From contig NZ_JAERRK010000001.1 in assembly GCF_016741775.1 (NCBI RefSeq), positions 310,001 to 374,000 on the forward strand: a DNA stretch of 64,000 nucleotides, read 5' to 3'. Made by a program: the position numbers and the translations under genes. Below the pieces are notes generated by a model. That model was not told the origin of the DNA and ran no database searches. It saw nothing but the letters and a program-made list of their open reading frames with translations. Positions 45,445 to 53,536 of the stretch are shown here, in pieces (position 1 is the first letter of the stretch; each line of letters begins with the position of its first letter). The DNA comes from Streptomyces actinomycinicus. Its GTDB lineage: Bacteria; Actinomycetota; Actinomycetes; Streptomycetales; Streptomycetaceae.

Positions 45445-46791
45445 TCAGACGAGGGCGGGGAGGGAGGTGAGGTACTGGTTGACGGGGCGGGGCAGGCCGT
45501 AGCGCTCCCGCAGCGTCTGGTGGGGGCGGCCGTCGTACCCCGTGCGGAGCAGGCCGCGGGCGCGCAGGAGCGGTACGACGTGCTCGACGAAGGCGTCCAG
45601 GCCGGAGGGCAGCACGGCCGGCATGATGTTGAAGCCGTCGGCGGCGCCCTGCGTGAACCAGGTCTCGATCTCGTCGGCGACCTGCTCGGGCGTCCCGGCG
45701 AAGGTGAGGTGCCCGCGCCCGCCGCCGAGCCGGCCGATCAGCTGCCGCACGGTGAGCCGCTCGCGCCGGGCCAGCTCCACGATCAGCGTGTAGCGGCTCC
45801 TGGCGCCCTCGATGGCGGACTCGGGCGGCAGGCCGTCGGGGAGCGGGGCGTCCAGCTCGAGGGTGCCGGGCTCCAGCCGCAGCAGGTTCTCCAGGCGGTC
45901 CACCCCGTGCGCGTGCACGATGTGGTCCTCCAGCAGCTGCTCCGCCGCCCGTGCCTCGGCCTCCGTGGACCCGAGCACGGGGACGATGCCGGGCAGCACC
46001 TTGATGTGCCCGGGGTCGCGTCCGGCCTGTGCGGTACGGGCCTTGAGGCCGGCGTAGAAGGCCTGCGCGTCGGCGAGGGTCTGCTGGGCGGTGAAGACCG
46101 CCTCCGCGTACCGGGCGGCGAACGCCTTGCCGTCCTCCGAGGAGCCCGCCTGCACCAGGAGCGGATAGCCCTGCGGGCTGCGCGGCACGTTGAGGGCCCC
46201 GGCGACGCTGAAGTACGTCCCCTGGTGCCGGGGCGGATGGACCTTGCTGTCGTCGCCCCAGACGCCGGCCGACTTGTCGGCGACGATCGCGTCGTCCTCC
46301 CAGCTGTCCCACAGCTTCAGGGCGACGTCGACGAACTCGGCCGCCCGGGCGTACCGCTCGGCGTGCGCGGGCTCGTGCTCCAGTCCGAAGTTGCGGGCCG
46401 CCTCGGCACCGGCGGTGGTGACGATGTTCCAGCCCGCCCGGCCGCCGCTGATGATGTCCAGCGAGGCGAACTTGCGGGCCAGGTTGTAGGGGGAGTTGTA
46501 GGAGGTGGAGGCGGTGGCGATCAGGCCGATGTGCTCGGTCGCCGTCGCCAGCGCGGTCAGCAGGGTGAGCGGCTCCAGGGCGCCGGCCGGCCGCTGGGCG
46601 AGGTTGCCCCACAGCTGGGGGCCGTCGGCGAGGAAAAGTGAGTCGAAGGTGCCGCGCTCGGCGGTCCGCGCCAGTCCGACGTAGTGGGCGAGGTCGACGT
46701 GCGCGTACGGGTCGCTCTCCGGGAGCCGCCAGGACGCCTCGTGGTGGCCGGTGTTCATCAGGAACGCGTTGAGGTGCAGTTGCCGGGTCAT
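45445..46791 (-). CDS. FMN-dependent monooxygenase of the NtaA/SnaA/DszA (LLM) family
   Basis: The 448-aa protein is a luciferase-like TIM-barrel monooxygenase that uses reduced FMN and oxygen. Family blocks are ERGTFDSLFLADGPQLWG, NSPYNLARKFASLDIISGGR, WNIVTTAGAEAARNFG and PLLVQAGSSEDGKAFAARYA. In sulfur-starvation clusters such enzymes desulfonate organosulfur compounds. Its start overlaps the ATPase stop (ATGA). A separate FMN reductase gene, needed by this enzyme class, is not in the window. Confidence 0.9.
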   Translation of the reverse strand: MTRQLHLNAFLMNTGHHEASWRLPESDPYAHVDLAHYVGLARTAERGTFDSLFLADGPQLWGNLAQRPAGALEPLTLLTALATATEHIGLIATASTSYNSPYNLARKFASLDIISGGRAGWNIVTTAGAEAARNFGLEHEPAHAERYARAAEFVDVALKLWDSWEDDAIVADKSAGVWGDDSKVHPPRHQGTYFSVAGALNVPRSPQGYPLLVQAGSSEDGKAFAARYAEAVFTAQQTLADAQAFYAGLKARTAQAGRDPGHIKVLPGIVPVLGSTEAEARAAEQLLEDHIVHAHGVDRLENLLRLEPGTLELDAPLPDGLPPESAIEGARSRYTLIVELARRERLTVRQLIGRLGGGRGHLTFAGTPEQVADEIETWFTQGAADGFNIMPAVLPSGLDAFVEHVVPLLRARGLLRTGYDGRPHQTLRERYGLPRPVNQYLTSLPALV

Positions 46792-47522
46792 GCGTGGTCC
46801 TCCGTGACGCCGAGCGCGGCCAGCAGCCGCTCCCGGTACTCGCCCAGCACCGGCTCCCGGTAGGAGCGCGGGTGGGGGTGGTCGATGGTCAGGTCGAGGC
46901 CGATCCGGCCCCGCTCCAGGACGAGCACCCGGTCGGCGAGGACGATCGCCTCGTCCACGTCGTGCGTGACCAGCAGCACGGACGGCCGGTGCCGCTTCCA
47001 CAGGTCGCGCAGCAGGCTGTGCATCTTGATCCGGGTCAGCGCGTCCAGCGCGCCGAACGGCTCGTCCGCCAGCAGCAGTTCGGGCTCGCGCACCAGGGAG
47101 CGGGCGAGCGCCGCCCGCTGGGCCTCGCCGCCGGAGAGCTGCCCTGGCCAGGCCCGCTCCCTGCCCTTCAGGCCGACCTCCGCCAGCGCGGCCCGGCCGC
47201 GCTCCACGGCGTCCTTGCCGTCCAGGCCGAGGAGTACGTTGTCCAGCACCCGGCGCCAGGGCAGCAGCCGGGAGTCCTGGAACACCACCGACACCCGCTC
47301 CGGGGCGGTGAGCTGCCCCGTGCCGGCCACCCCGTGGTCCAGGCCGGCGACGGCCCGCAACAGGGTGGACTTGCCGGAGCCGCTGTGCCCGAGCAGGGCC
47401 GTGAACTGGCCGGCGGGCAGGTCGAGGTCGATGCCGTCGAGGACGGTACGGCCGTCGAACGACCGGGTGAGGCCCTGGAGCCGGACGGCGGGACGGGTCA
47501 GCTGCTCAGTGTGCGGCGCCAT
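46788..47522 (-). CDS. ABC transporter ATP-binding protein, sulfonate/nitrate type
   Basis: The 244-aa SsuB/TauB-like ATPase has Walker A (GHSGSGKST), signature LSGGEAQR, Walker B (LLLADEPFGALD) and H-loop (LVTHDVDEAI). It energises the sulfonate importer. Its start lies 25 bp inside the permease gene, and its stop overlaps the monooxygenase start. The lack of an extra C-terminal domain is normal for this family. Confidence 0.93.
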   Translation of the reverse strand: MAPHTEQLTRPAVRLQGLTRSFDGRTVLDGIDLDLPAGQFTALLGHSGSGKSTLLRAVAGLDHGVAGTGQLTAPERVSVVFQDSRLLPWRRVLDNVLLGLDGKDAVERGRAALAEVGLKGRERAWPGQLSGGEAQRAALARSLVREPELLLADEPFGALDALTRIKMHSLLRDLWKRHRPSVLLVTHDVDEAIVLADRVLVLERGRIGLDLTIDHPHPRSYREPVLGEYRERLLAALGVTEDHA

Positions 47523-48346
47523 GACAGCACCCTCCGTTCGATCAGACGGACCACGCTGTCGGAGACCAGGCCGAAGACGCCGTAGATCAGCAGGCCGACC
47601 AGGATGACGTCGGACTGGCCGTAGTTCTGCGCCTGGAACATCAGGTAGCCCAGGCCGCTGGTGGCGTTGATCTGTTCCAGCACCACCAGACCCAGCCAGG
47701 AGCCGGTCACACCGAGCCGGAGCCCCACGAAGAATCCGGGCAGCGCGCCGGGGATCACCACCTGGCGGACGAAGGCGAACCTCGACAGGCCCTGCACCTC
47801 GGCGAGTTCGACGTACCGGCTGTCGATGCCGGACAGCGCGGCGTGCGTGTTCAGGTAGATGGGGATGTAGACGACGATCGCGATGATGGCGATCTTGAAG
47901 GTCTCTCCGATGCCCAGCCAGAGGATGAACAGCGGGATCAGGCCGAGGGTGGGGATCGCCCGGTTGAGCTGCACGGTGCCGTCGATCAGGGCCTCCCCGG
48001 CCCGGCTGAGTCCGGAGGCCAGGGCGAGGGTGATCCCGGCGGTCAGACCGATCGCGAAGCCGTACGCGGCCCGTTGCAGGGAGGTCAGCACGTCACCGGG
48101 GAGCGTGCCCTCCGTCCACAGGTGGGCTGCCGTCTTCAGGACCGTCCAGGGCGCCGGGACCGCGCCCGGGTCGAGCCGTCCGGCGGCCGAGGCGGCGGCC
48201 CAGAGGGCGACGACCAGCAGCGGGCCGGCCAGCCGGGCGGCGGGCAGCCGGCGGCCGGGGGAGAGGCGGCGGCGCCTGCGGACCTGGGGGAGTTCCCCGG
48301 TCACCGGCGCCGGCGCGGCGGTCGTCGTGGTGGTCACGGCGGTCAT
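47498..48346 (-). CDS. ABC transporter permease, sulfonate/nitrate type
   Basis: The 282-aa SsuC/TauC-like permease has about six helices after a Thr-rich and Arg-rich cytoplasmic tail. The conserved loop reads ALSGIDSRYVELAEVQGLSR, followed by VIPGALPGFFVGLRLG. ATG 48346 overlaps the stop of the binding-protein gene (ATGA). It forms the channel of the sulfonate importer as a homodimer. Confidence 0.92.
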   Translation of the reverse strand: MTAVTTTTTAAPAPVTGELPQVRRRRRLSPGRRLPAARLAGPLLVVALWAAASAAGRLDPGAVPAPWTVLKTAAHLWTEGTLPGDVLTSLQRAAYGFAIGLTAGITLALASGLSRAGEALIDGTVQLNRAIPTLGLIPLFILWLGIGETFKIAIIAIVVYIPIYLNTHAALSGIDSRYVELAEVQGLSRFAFVRQVVIPGALPGFFVGLRLGVTGSWLGLVVLEQINATSGLGYLMFQAQNYGQSDVILVGLLIYGVFGLVSDSVVRLIERRVLSWRRTLSS

Positions 48347-49386
48347 TTCCGGTACTCCTCGGGTACGGCGTCGGCGGCGATCGACTCGAAGCGGTGGTCG
48401 AAGAGCGAGGAGACGTCGAACTTCTTCACGAAGCCGCCCCCCGCCAGCAGATCGGCCGTCTCCTGCTCCCACTTGATCGCCTCGTCCCAGCTGGGCGGGA
48501 ACAGCGGCTTGTTCGCGAGGTCCGTGATGGACTTCGCCTGCTGCGGGGTCAGGTTCTGGGTCTTGACGTAGAATTCCTCGTTCCACTGGTCCGGGTGCTC
48601 GTACTGCCACACCTGGCCCTTGGCCCACTGCGGGACGTAGGCGGCGATCGCGGCGGCCTTCGCCGGGTCGTTCAGCACGGACTGCGGTGCCCACAGGAGG
48701 TTGAGCAGGTCGACGACGTCGGTCTTGATGACGTGGGCGCCCTTGCCCCCGTACTGCTTCAGGTAGGCCGGGGACTGGCTGTTGGCCAGCGGGGCGATGT
48801 CCACCTGTCCCGACTGCAGGGCTGTCAGGAACTGGTTGCTGGTCAGCGGGACCAACTCCACGTCGTCGTAGGCCAGGCCCGCCTGCTTCAGCGCCCGCAG
48901 CAGCACGACACCCTGCGCCTGCCCCTGCGAGAACGCGAGCTTCCTGCCCCGGAAGTCCTGGACCGAGCCGATGTCGCTGCCGGGCTTGGTGGCGAAGAGG
49001 TAGTTCGGTTTACGGGTGATGCCGATCGCCACGATCTTCGCGTCGAACCCCTGGTAGTGCGCCTGGATCGGCGGGATCCCGGCGTTGTTGGCGACGTCCA
49101 GGGATCCCGCGCGGAAGGCGTTGATGACGTCCGGTCCGGCCCCGATGTTCGCCCAGCCCGACACCGTGAACGGCAGCGCGGGCAGTTTCGCCAGCCTGAA
49201 CTGCAGTTGCTGCTGGCCCTGGTAGGAGGCGATCTTCAGGCTGGTCCCGGCGGGCACCTCGGCCGCGAGCGGCCTGGTGGCGGCCCCCTTGGTCTCGGCG
49301 GACGCATCGCCCTTGGCGCAGCCGCTGAGGCCCACGGCGGCGGCGGACGCGCCGAGCAGGGACGTGAGAAAGACACGACGGTGCAT
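48343..49386 (-). CDS. lipoprotein, sulfonate-type ABC substrate-binding protein
   Basis: The 347-aa SsuA/TauA-like protein has a lipoprotein signal peptide (FLTSLLGASAAAVGLSGCAK, lipobox LSGC). Binding-protein features include SLDVANNAGIPPIQAHYQGF and ANSQSPAYLKQYG. It captures an organosulfur compound outside the membrane. ATG 49386 has GGGAG 7 nt upstream, flanked by complementary CTCC runs that could hide it. It is the first full-size gene of the operon and is preceded by a 19-codon Cys-rich leader peptide gene at 49511-49570. Confidence 0.9.
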   Translation of the reverse strand: MHRRVFLTSLLGASAAAVGLSGCAKGDASAETKGAATRPLAAEVPAGTSLKIASYQGQQQLQFRLAKLPALPFTVSGWANIGAGPDVINAFRAGSLDVANNAGIPPIQAHYQGFDAKIVAIGITRKPNYLFATKPGSDIGSVQDFRGRKLAFSQGQAQGVVLLRALKQAGLAYDDVELVPLTSNQFLTALQSGQVDIAPLANSQSPAYLKQYGGKGAHVIKTDVVDLLNLLWAPQSVLNDPAKAAAIAAYVPQWAKGQVWQYEHPDQWNEEFYVKTQNLTPQQAKSITDLANKPLFPPSWDEAIKWEQETADLLAGGGFVKKFDVSSLFDHRFESIAADAVPEEYRK

Positions 49387-49510
49387 GGGAGGACTCCCAG
49401 GAGAAAGGGGGAAGGAAAAGCCGTGAAAGGCAGGAAGGATTCCGGGAAGAACAGGCCGGAGGAAGAAAACTCACGCAGCAGGAAACACGCGCTTCATGCG
49501 CGGCAATATG

Positions 49511-49570
49511 TCAGCAACAGAAGGTGCGACAGCTGGTGAGGAGGCTCATGACCAGCATGTTCCTGGCCAT
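49511..49570 (-). CDS. Cys-rich leader peptide of the sulfonate operon
   Basis: A 19-codon frame reads M-A-R-N-M-L-V-M then SLLTSCRTFCC and a TGA stop. Three of its last six residues are Cys, and the last two codons before the stop are TGT TGC. AGGAAG lies 5 nt upstream of the ATG. It lies 124 bp before the binding-protein start on the same strand. Such Cys-ending short frames in front of sulfur genes are known in mycobacteria as cysteine-responsive attenuators: ribosomes stall on Cys codons when cysteine is scarce. The downstream 120 nt on this strand are C/T-rich and hold small hairpins (a CGCGC/GCGCG pair directly after the stop). Function is inferred; no expression data are available. Confidence 0.6.
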   Translation of the reverse strand: MARNMLVMSLLTSCRTFCC

Positions 49571-49603
49571 GAGTGCTTCCTGTCAACATTCCGAGTTTCT
49601 GAA

Positions 49604-50803
49604 TTAAATATCATCAGGTGATGCGCCCAACGGGTCCCGGAACAGCGTGTCCAGCACCACTGATCCGCCCGCCACCGCCAGCACGGAATCCGGAAAACTG
49701 GTCGGGAGGACACCCGCCGGGCGCGCCGTGCCGACGGCTTCCCGCAGGGCGGCGAGGCAGTCCTCGAAGTGCATGACGCCCACCTCGGTCACGACCACCG
49801 TCTCCGGGTTGAGCACGTCCAGCAGCAGCCGTGCGGCCCGCCCGGTCGCGCGGGACCGCTCCACCAGCAGCCGCCGGGCCACCGCGTCCCCGGCCTGCGC
49901 CGCGGCCACCACCTGCATCGGATTGGCCGAGCCGGCGACCCCGGCCGCCCGGGCCCGCCGGCACAACGTCCGCTCGCTCAGCTCCACCTGCAGGCAGCCG
50001 CGGCGGCCGCACGGGCACGGCTCGCCTCCCCCCGGAACCGGCAGGTGGGCGATGGCGCCGGCCGCCGAGCGCGGCCCGTGGTGCACCTCGTCATGGGTGG
50101 CGAAGGCGGCGTCGACCACATTGCCCACGAACAGATGCAGCAGACTGCGGCTGCCCCGGGCCCGCCCGAACAGCCGCTCCCCGTTCACCAGCGCCCGCGC
50201 ATGCCCGTCCACCTGGACCGGCAGGCCCGTGCGCGCGCCGAGCAGTTCCCGTACCGGCACCTCCCGCCAGCCCAGCAGCTCGTGTTCGACCACGGTGCCC
50301 GTCTCCCGGTCCACCCAGCCGCCCACCGCCACCCCGACCCCCAGCGGACGCCGGCCCGGTGCCCCGGCGAGCAGCCCCGCGAGCCCTTCGGCGGCCCGCG
50401 CCAGCACCCAGCCGGGGTCGGTCCGTTCGTGCTTCAGCTCCCGCCGGCCGACCACCCGGCCGCGCAGGTCCAGCAGGGCGACCGTGGTGTACGGCACCGC
50501 CACATGCACCCCGGCGACCAGGAACCGGGTGTCGTCCAGGTCGACGGGGACGTGCGGCCGGCCGACCCCGCCCGAGCGGCGGGGTGCGGCGGACTCCCGG
50601 ATCAGACCGAGGCCGGTGAGCCGGGCACAGTGCTCCGTCACGGAGGCGGGCGACAGGCCGGTCAGCCGCGCGATGGTGCTGCGCGCGACCGGACCGTGCT
50701 CCAGCACGGACCGCAGCACGACGCTGGCGCTGGTGCGCCGCCGGTCGCTGTCGGCGGCACGCGGAACGGGGGAGGAAAGGGTGGATGCCGTGGTACGGGG
50801 CAT
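49604..50803 (-). CDS. ROK-family transcriptional regulator
   Basis: The 399-aa protein has an N-terminal winged helix (RSTIARLTGLSPASVTEHCA) and a ROK sugar-kinase-like domain with the zinc motif CPCGRRGCLQ and GVGVAVGGWVDRETG. ROK regulators usually sense sugars, yet this one directly precedes the sulfonate operon on the same strand (34 bp from its stop to the leader peptide start). A sulfur-related role is therefore suspected. ATG 50803 has GAGGAC 8 nt upstream. That site can pair with a complementary GTCCTC upstream, and a leader peptide gene lies in the 5' region. Confidence 0.87.
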   Translation of the reverse strand: MPRTTASTLSSPVPRAADSDRRRTSASVVLRSVLEHGPVARSTIARLTGLSPASVTEHCARLTGLGLIRESAAPRRSGGVGRPHVPVDLDDTRFLVAGVHVAVPYTTVALLDLRGRVVGRRELKHERTDPGWVLARAAEGLAGLLAGAPGRRPLGVGVAVGGWVDRETGTVVEHELLGWREVPVRELLGARTGLPVQVDGHARALVNGERLFGRARGSRSLLHLFVGNVVDAAFATHDEVHHGPRSAAGAIAHLPVPGGGEPCPCGRRGCLQVELSERTLCRRARAAGVAGSANPMQVVAAAQAGDAVARRLLVERSRATGRAARLLLDVLNPETVVVTEVGVMHFEDCLAALREAVGTARPAGVLPTSFPDSVLAVAGGSVVLDTLFRDPLGASPDDI

Positions 50804-50811
50804 GGAGAACC

Positions 50812-50870
50812 GTCCTCGGGAACAGGGCCGACACGTCACGGAGGACAGGGGCGTGCCGGAGCCTGCCCCT
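50812..50870 (-). promoter_or_regulatory. possible SD-sequestering attenuator upstream of the ROK gene
   Basis: On the minus strand, the ROK SD sequence GAGGAC (50817-50812) is complementary to GTCCTC (50846-50841). Directly before that, AGGGGC (50870-50865, overlapping the leader stop codon) is complementary to GCCCCT (50852-50847). Ribosome position on the leader peptide could decide which pairs form and so whether the SD is free. The mechanism is inferred. Confidence 0.45.
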
Positions 50871-50955
50871 ACCCGGGACGGCGACAGGTGGCCGTGCCCT
50901 GGCGTCGCAGGTCCACATAGCGACGCGAGGTGAAGTACCGGGACTGGGCGGCCAT
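50869..50955 (-). CDS. R-R-x-V-D-L type leader peptide upstream of the ROK regulator
   Basis: A 28-codon frame reads M-A-A-Q-S-R-Y-F, then TSRRYVDLRRQGTATCRRPG and a TAG stop. The order T-S-R-R-(Y/H)-V-D-L, then a single Cys followed by Arg-Arg near the end, is the pattern of short leader peptides that I know from Streptomyces in front of sulfur-metabolism genes. There is no SD site. TACCCT stands 13 to 8 bases before the ATG, so the mRNA is probably leaderless. The ROK start lies 65 bp downstream. The complementary segments that can hide the ROK SD start at the leader's stop codon. Confidence 0.65.
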   Translation of the reverse strand: MAAQSRYFTSRRYVDLRRQGTATCRRPG

Positions 50956-51227
50956 GGCCGGAAGGGTATGCCAGCAGAGGTGAATCCCACCAGAGCACTA
51001 GGATTCGTTTGGTGGAACTCCACAGTCCGTCGAGACCGCGGCGAGTGAGCGAAACGTCCCTGCCTCCGTGATCAGCGTCACGCTCGGGCCGGTGTAACCA
51101 GCACTCTTTGTCCAGAGCCCACCAAGCCGTTGTCGCGCCCTTTGTCGAGCGCTGACGGTGATCGGCTCGACCGGGCTGGGATAGCGTCGCCGTGTCCCAA
51201 CATGTTCCCGTCACCCGCGGAGTCCCC

Positions 51228-51809
51228 ATGAGCACCGCCACCGTCACCACCCGCCCCGGTGCAGTCCTCGCCGACCTGCTGCCGGCGTCCCGCGTCCGCG
51301 ACGTCGCCCGCGTCGTCGGCGGCGCCGCGCTCACCGGTCTCGCGGCCCAGCTGTCGGTCCCGGTGCCCGGCTCCCCGGTGCCGGTGACCGGCCAGACCTT
51401 CGCCGCGCTCCTCGTCGGCACCGCCCTCGGCGCCCGCCGCGGCTTCCTCTCCCTCGCCCTCTACGCGGTCGCCGGTGTGGCCGGCGTGCCGTGGTTCGCG
51501 CAGGGTGAATCCGGCGCGGGCATGGTCTCCTTCGGCTACGTCATCGGCATGCTGCTCGCCTCCGCGGCCGTGGGCGCCCTGGCCCGCCGCGGCGCCGACC
51601 GCTCCCCGCTGCGCATGGCCGGCACGATGCTCCTCGGCGAGGCCGTCATCTACGCGGTCGGCGTCCCCTACCTCGCCCTCGCCGCCCACCTGTCCGCCTC
51701 CCAGGCGATCGCGGCCGGCCTCACCCCGTTCCTGATCGGCGACGCCCTCAAGGCCGCCCTCGCGATGGGCGCCCTGCCCGCCGCCTGGAAGCTCGCCGGC
51801 AAGCGCTGA
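51228..51809 (+). CDS. bioY: BioY, biotin-specific S component of an ECF transporter
   Basis: The 193-aa membrane protein has the BioY family blocks AAQLSVPVPGSPVPVTGQTF, ALLVGTALGARRGFLSLALY and AVGVPYLALAAHLSASQAI. BioY captures biotin and works with the shared EcfA/EcfT energising module or alone. No bioM/bioN genes are adjacent. ATG 51228 has GGAG 5 nt upstream. The 150 bp before it show no operator that I can name with confidence. The gene converges with the amino-acid permease gene across a strong terminator. Confidence 0.92.
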   Translation: MSTATVTTRPGAVLADLLPASRVRDVARVVGGAALTGLAAQLSVPVPGSPVPVTGQTFAALLVGTALGARRGFLSLALYAVAGVAGVPWFAQGESGAGMVSFGYVIGMLLASAAVGALARRGADRSPLRMAGTMLLGEAVIYAVGVPYLALAAHLSASQAIAAGLTPFLIGDALKAALAMGALPAAWKLAGKR

Positions 51810-51841
51810 CCGCCGTACGGCGCGTGCGCCGCGGAACGCAA

Positions 51842-51886
51842 CATGGCCGCATGATCTGACAGATTCCGTCAGATCATGCGGCCATG
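51842..51886. terminator. bidirectional terminator between bioY and amino-acid permease
   Basis: A perfect 19-bp stem (51842-51860 with 51868-51886) with a 7-base AGATTCC loop sits between two convergent genes. It is the longest perfect hairpin of the window and is less GC-rich than the others. Confidence 0.88.
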
Positions 51887-51903
51887 CCGCTACTGGGTCC
51901 GGA

Positions 51904-53322
51904 TCAGCCGACGGACACCTTGTCGGCCGGGGCCTCGGCCGCCGGGGCCGGCCGGCTCGGCGTGAGCTTCTGCTTGACGAACGCGATCGCCAGCACGACC
52001 GCCGCGACCATCAGCGACAGCAGCACGGTCTCCCGGCCGTCGTGCTCGGTGTCGAACAGCATGTAGACCAGGACGCCCACGATCATCAGGGCCGTCGCCC
52101 ACGTCAGGTACGGGTACAGCCACATCTTCACGACGAGCTTCTCCGGGGCCTCGCGCTGGAGGATCTTCCGCATCCGCAGCTGCGAGAAGCAGATGACCAG
52201 CCACACGAACAGGGCCACCGCGCCGGAGGAGTTGACGAGGAACAGGAAGATCTTGTCCGGGGACAGGTAGTTGAAGAAGACGGCGACGAAGCCGAACACG
52301 ACCGACGCGAGGATCGCCGTCATCGGCACGCCCCGGCTGTTGACCCGTGCGAACGCCTTGGGCGCGTCGCCGCGCTCACCGAGCGAGAAGGCCATGCGGG
52401 AAGCCGTGTACATGCCGGAGTTGAGGCAGGACAGCACCGAGGTCAGCACGATGAAGTTCATGATCTCACCGGCGTGCGCGATGCCCAGCGAGTCCAGCGC
52501 GGCGACGTAGGAGCCGTCCTTCGCGATGGACTTGTCGTCCCACGGCAGCAGCGAGACCACGACCAGGATCGAGCCCAGGTAGAAGACGCCGATCCGCCAG
52601 ATGATGCTGTTGGTGGACTTGGTGACCGCCCGCTGCGGGTCCTCGGACTCGCCGGCCGCCAGGGTGGCGATCTCACTGCCCATGAAGGAGAAGACGACCA
52701 GCAGCACACCGGTGAGGATCGCGCCCGGACCGTGCGGCAGGAATCCGCCGTGCGAGGTGAGGTTGGAGAAGGAGGCCTTCTCGGCGTCCACGCCCGGGAG
52801 CACGCCGAACACGGCGAGCAGGCCGACGACGATGAACGCACCGATCGCCACGACCTTGATACCGGCGAACCAGAACTCGAACTCGCCGTAGGAGCCGACG
52901 GAGACCAGGTTGGTCGCGGTCAGCACGATCATCACGATGAGCGCCCAGCCCCACTGCGGGATGTCTGGGATCCAGCCCTCGAGGATCTGGGCACCGGCGG
53001 TCGCCTCTACGGCGAGCACGACGACCCAGAAGAACCAGTAGAGCCAGCCGATGGAGAAACCGGCCCAGCGGCCGAGCGCACGGTCGGCGTGCGCGGAGAA
53101 GGAGCCGGAGGTCGGATTCGCGGCGGACATTTCACCGAGCATCCGCATCACCAGCACGACGAGCGTGCCGACGAGGGCATAGGACAGAAGAATGCCGGGG
53201 CCCGCGGTGGCGATACCGGCCTTGGAACCGACGAAGAGGCCGGCTCCGATGACGCCACCGATCGCGATCATCGACAGATGGCGGTTCTTGAGTCCTGCTT
53301 GAAGGCCCGAACCAGGGGTCAT
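51904..53322 (-). CDS. amino acid permease (APC superfamily, GabP/AnsP-like), second copy
   Basis: The 472-aa protein has twelve predicted helices and the signature RHLSMIAIGGVIGAGLFVGS. It shares many blocks with the permease at 43030-44412 (MRMLGEMSAA, SGSFSAHA, EFEFWF, REAPEKLVVKMW), so the two are paralogues about 9 kb apart. It imports an amino acid, identity unknown. ATG 53322 has AAAGGA about 9 nt upstream. Upstream, 214 bp separate it from the divergent rpiB gene. Confidence 0.92.
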   Translation of the reverse strand: MTPGSGLQAGLKNRHLSMIAIGGVIGAGLFVGSKAGIATAGPGILLSYALVGTLVVLVMRMLGEMSAANPTSGSFSAHADRALGRWAGFSIGWLYWFFWVVVLAVEATAGAQILEGWIPDIPQWGWALIVMIVLTATNLVSVGSYGEFEFWFAGIKVVAIGAFIVVGLLAVFGVLPGVDAEKASFSNLTSHGGFLPHGPGAILTGVLLVVFSFMGSEIATLAAGESEDPQRAVTKSTNSIIWRIGVFYLGSILVVVSLLPWDDKSIAKDGSYVAALDSLGIAHAGEIMNFIVLTSVLSCLNSGMYTASRMAFSLGERGDAPKAFARVNSRGVPMTAILASVVFGFVAVFFNYLSPDKIFLFLVNSSGAVALFVWLVICFSQLRMRKILQREAPEKLVVKMWLYPYLTWATALMIVGVLVYMLFDTEHDGRETVLLSLMVAAVVLAIAFVKQKLTPSRPAPAAEAPADKVSVG

Positions 53323-53536
53323 GGACGGATTTCCTTTGCGCCAGGTAGAGCTTCCCGTACGAGCGGTGTACGAGTCGGTCCAGTGAATCCGAGGCGAACG
53401 GATTGGGGAACCTCTGAATCCGGATCGTTACTTGAGGTTTTCTTGAGGATCTATGGCCTGGCTCACAGATTTCAAGGTCATTTATGCGCCGGCACCCGGG
53501 GCTGCTGCCCTGAAACAGCCGTGTCACACTCGTTGC

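Noticed and set aside
49548-49607. Plus-strand 19-codon frame beginning M-T-S-M-F-L-A-M opposite the Cys-rich leader
   Set aside because: It has GAGGAGG upstream, but it points away from the operon toward the 3' end of the ROK gene and no downstream gene on that strand would use it; the minus-strand leader explains the site better.
50785-51048. 87-codon plus-strand frame opposite the ROK leader region
   Set aside because: It is antisense to the leader peptide and the ROK start, with no RBS and a shadow-like composition.
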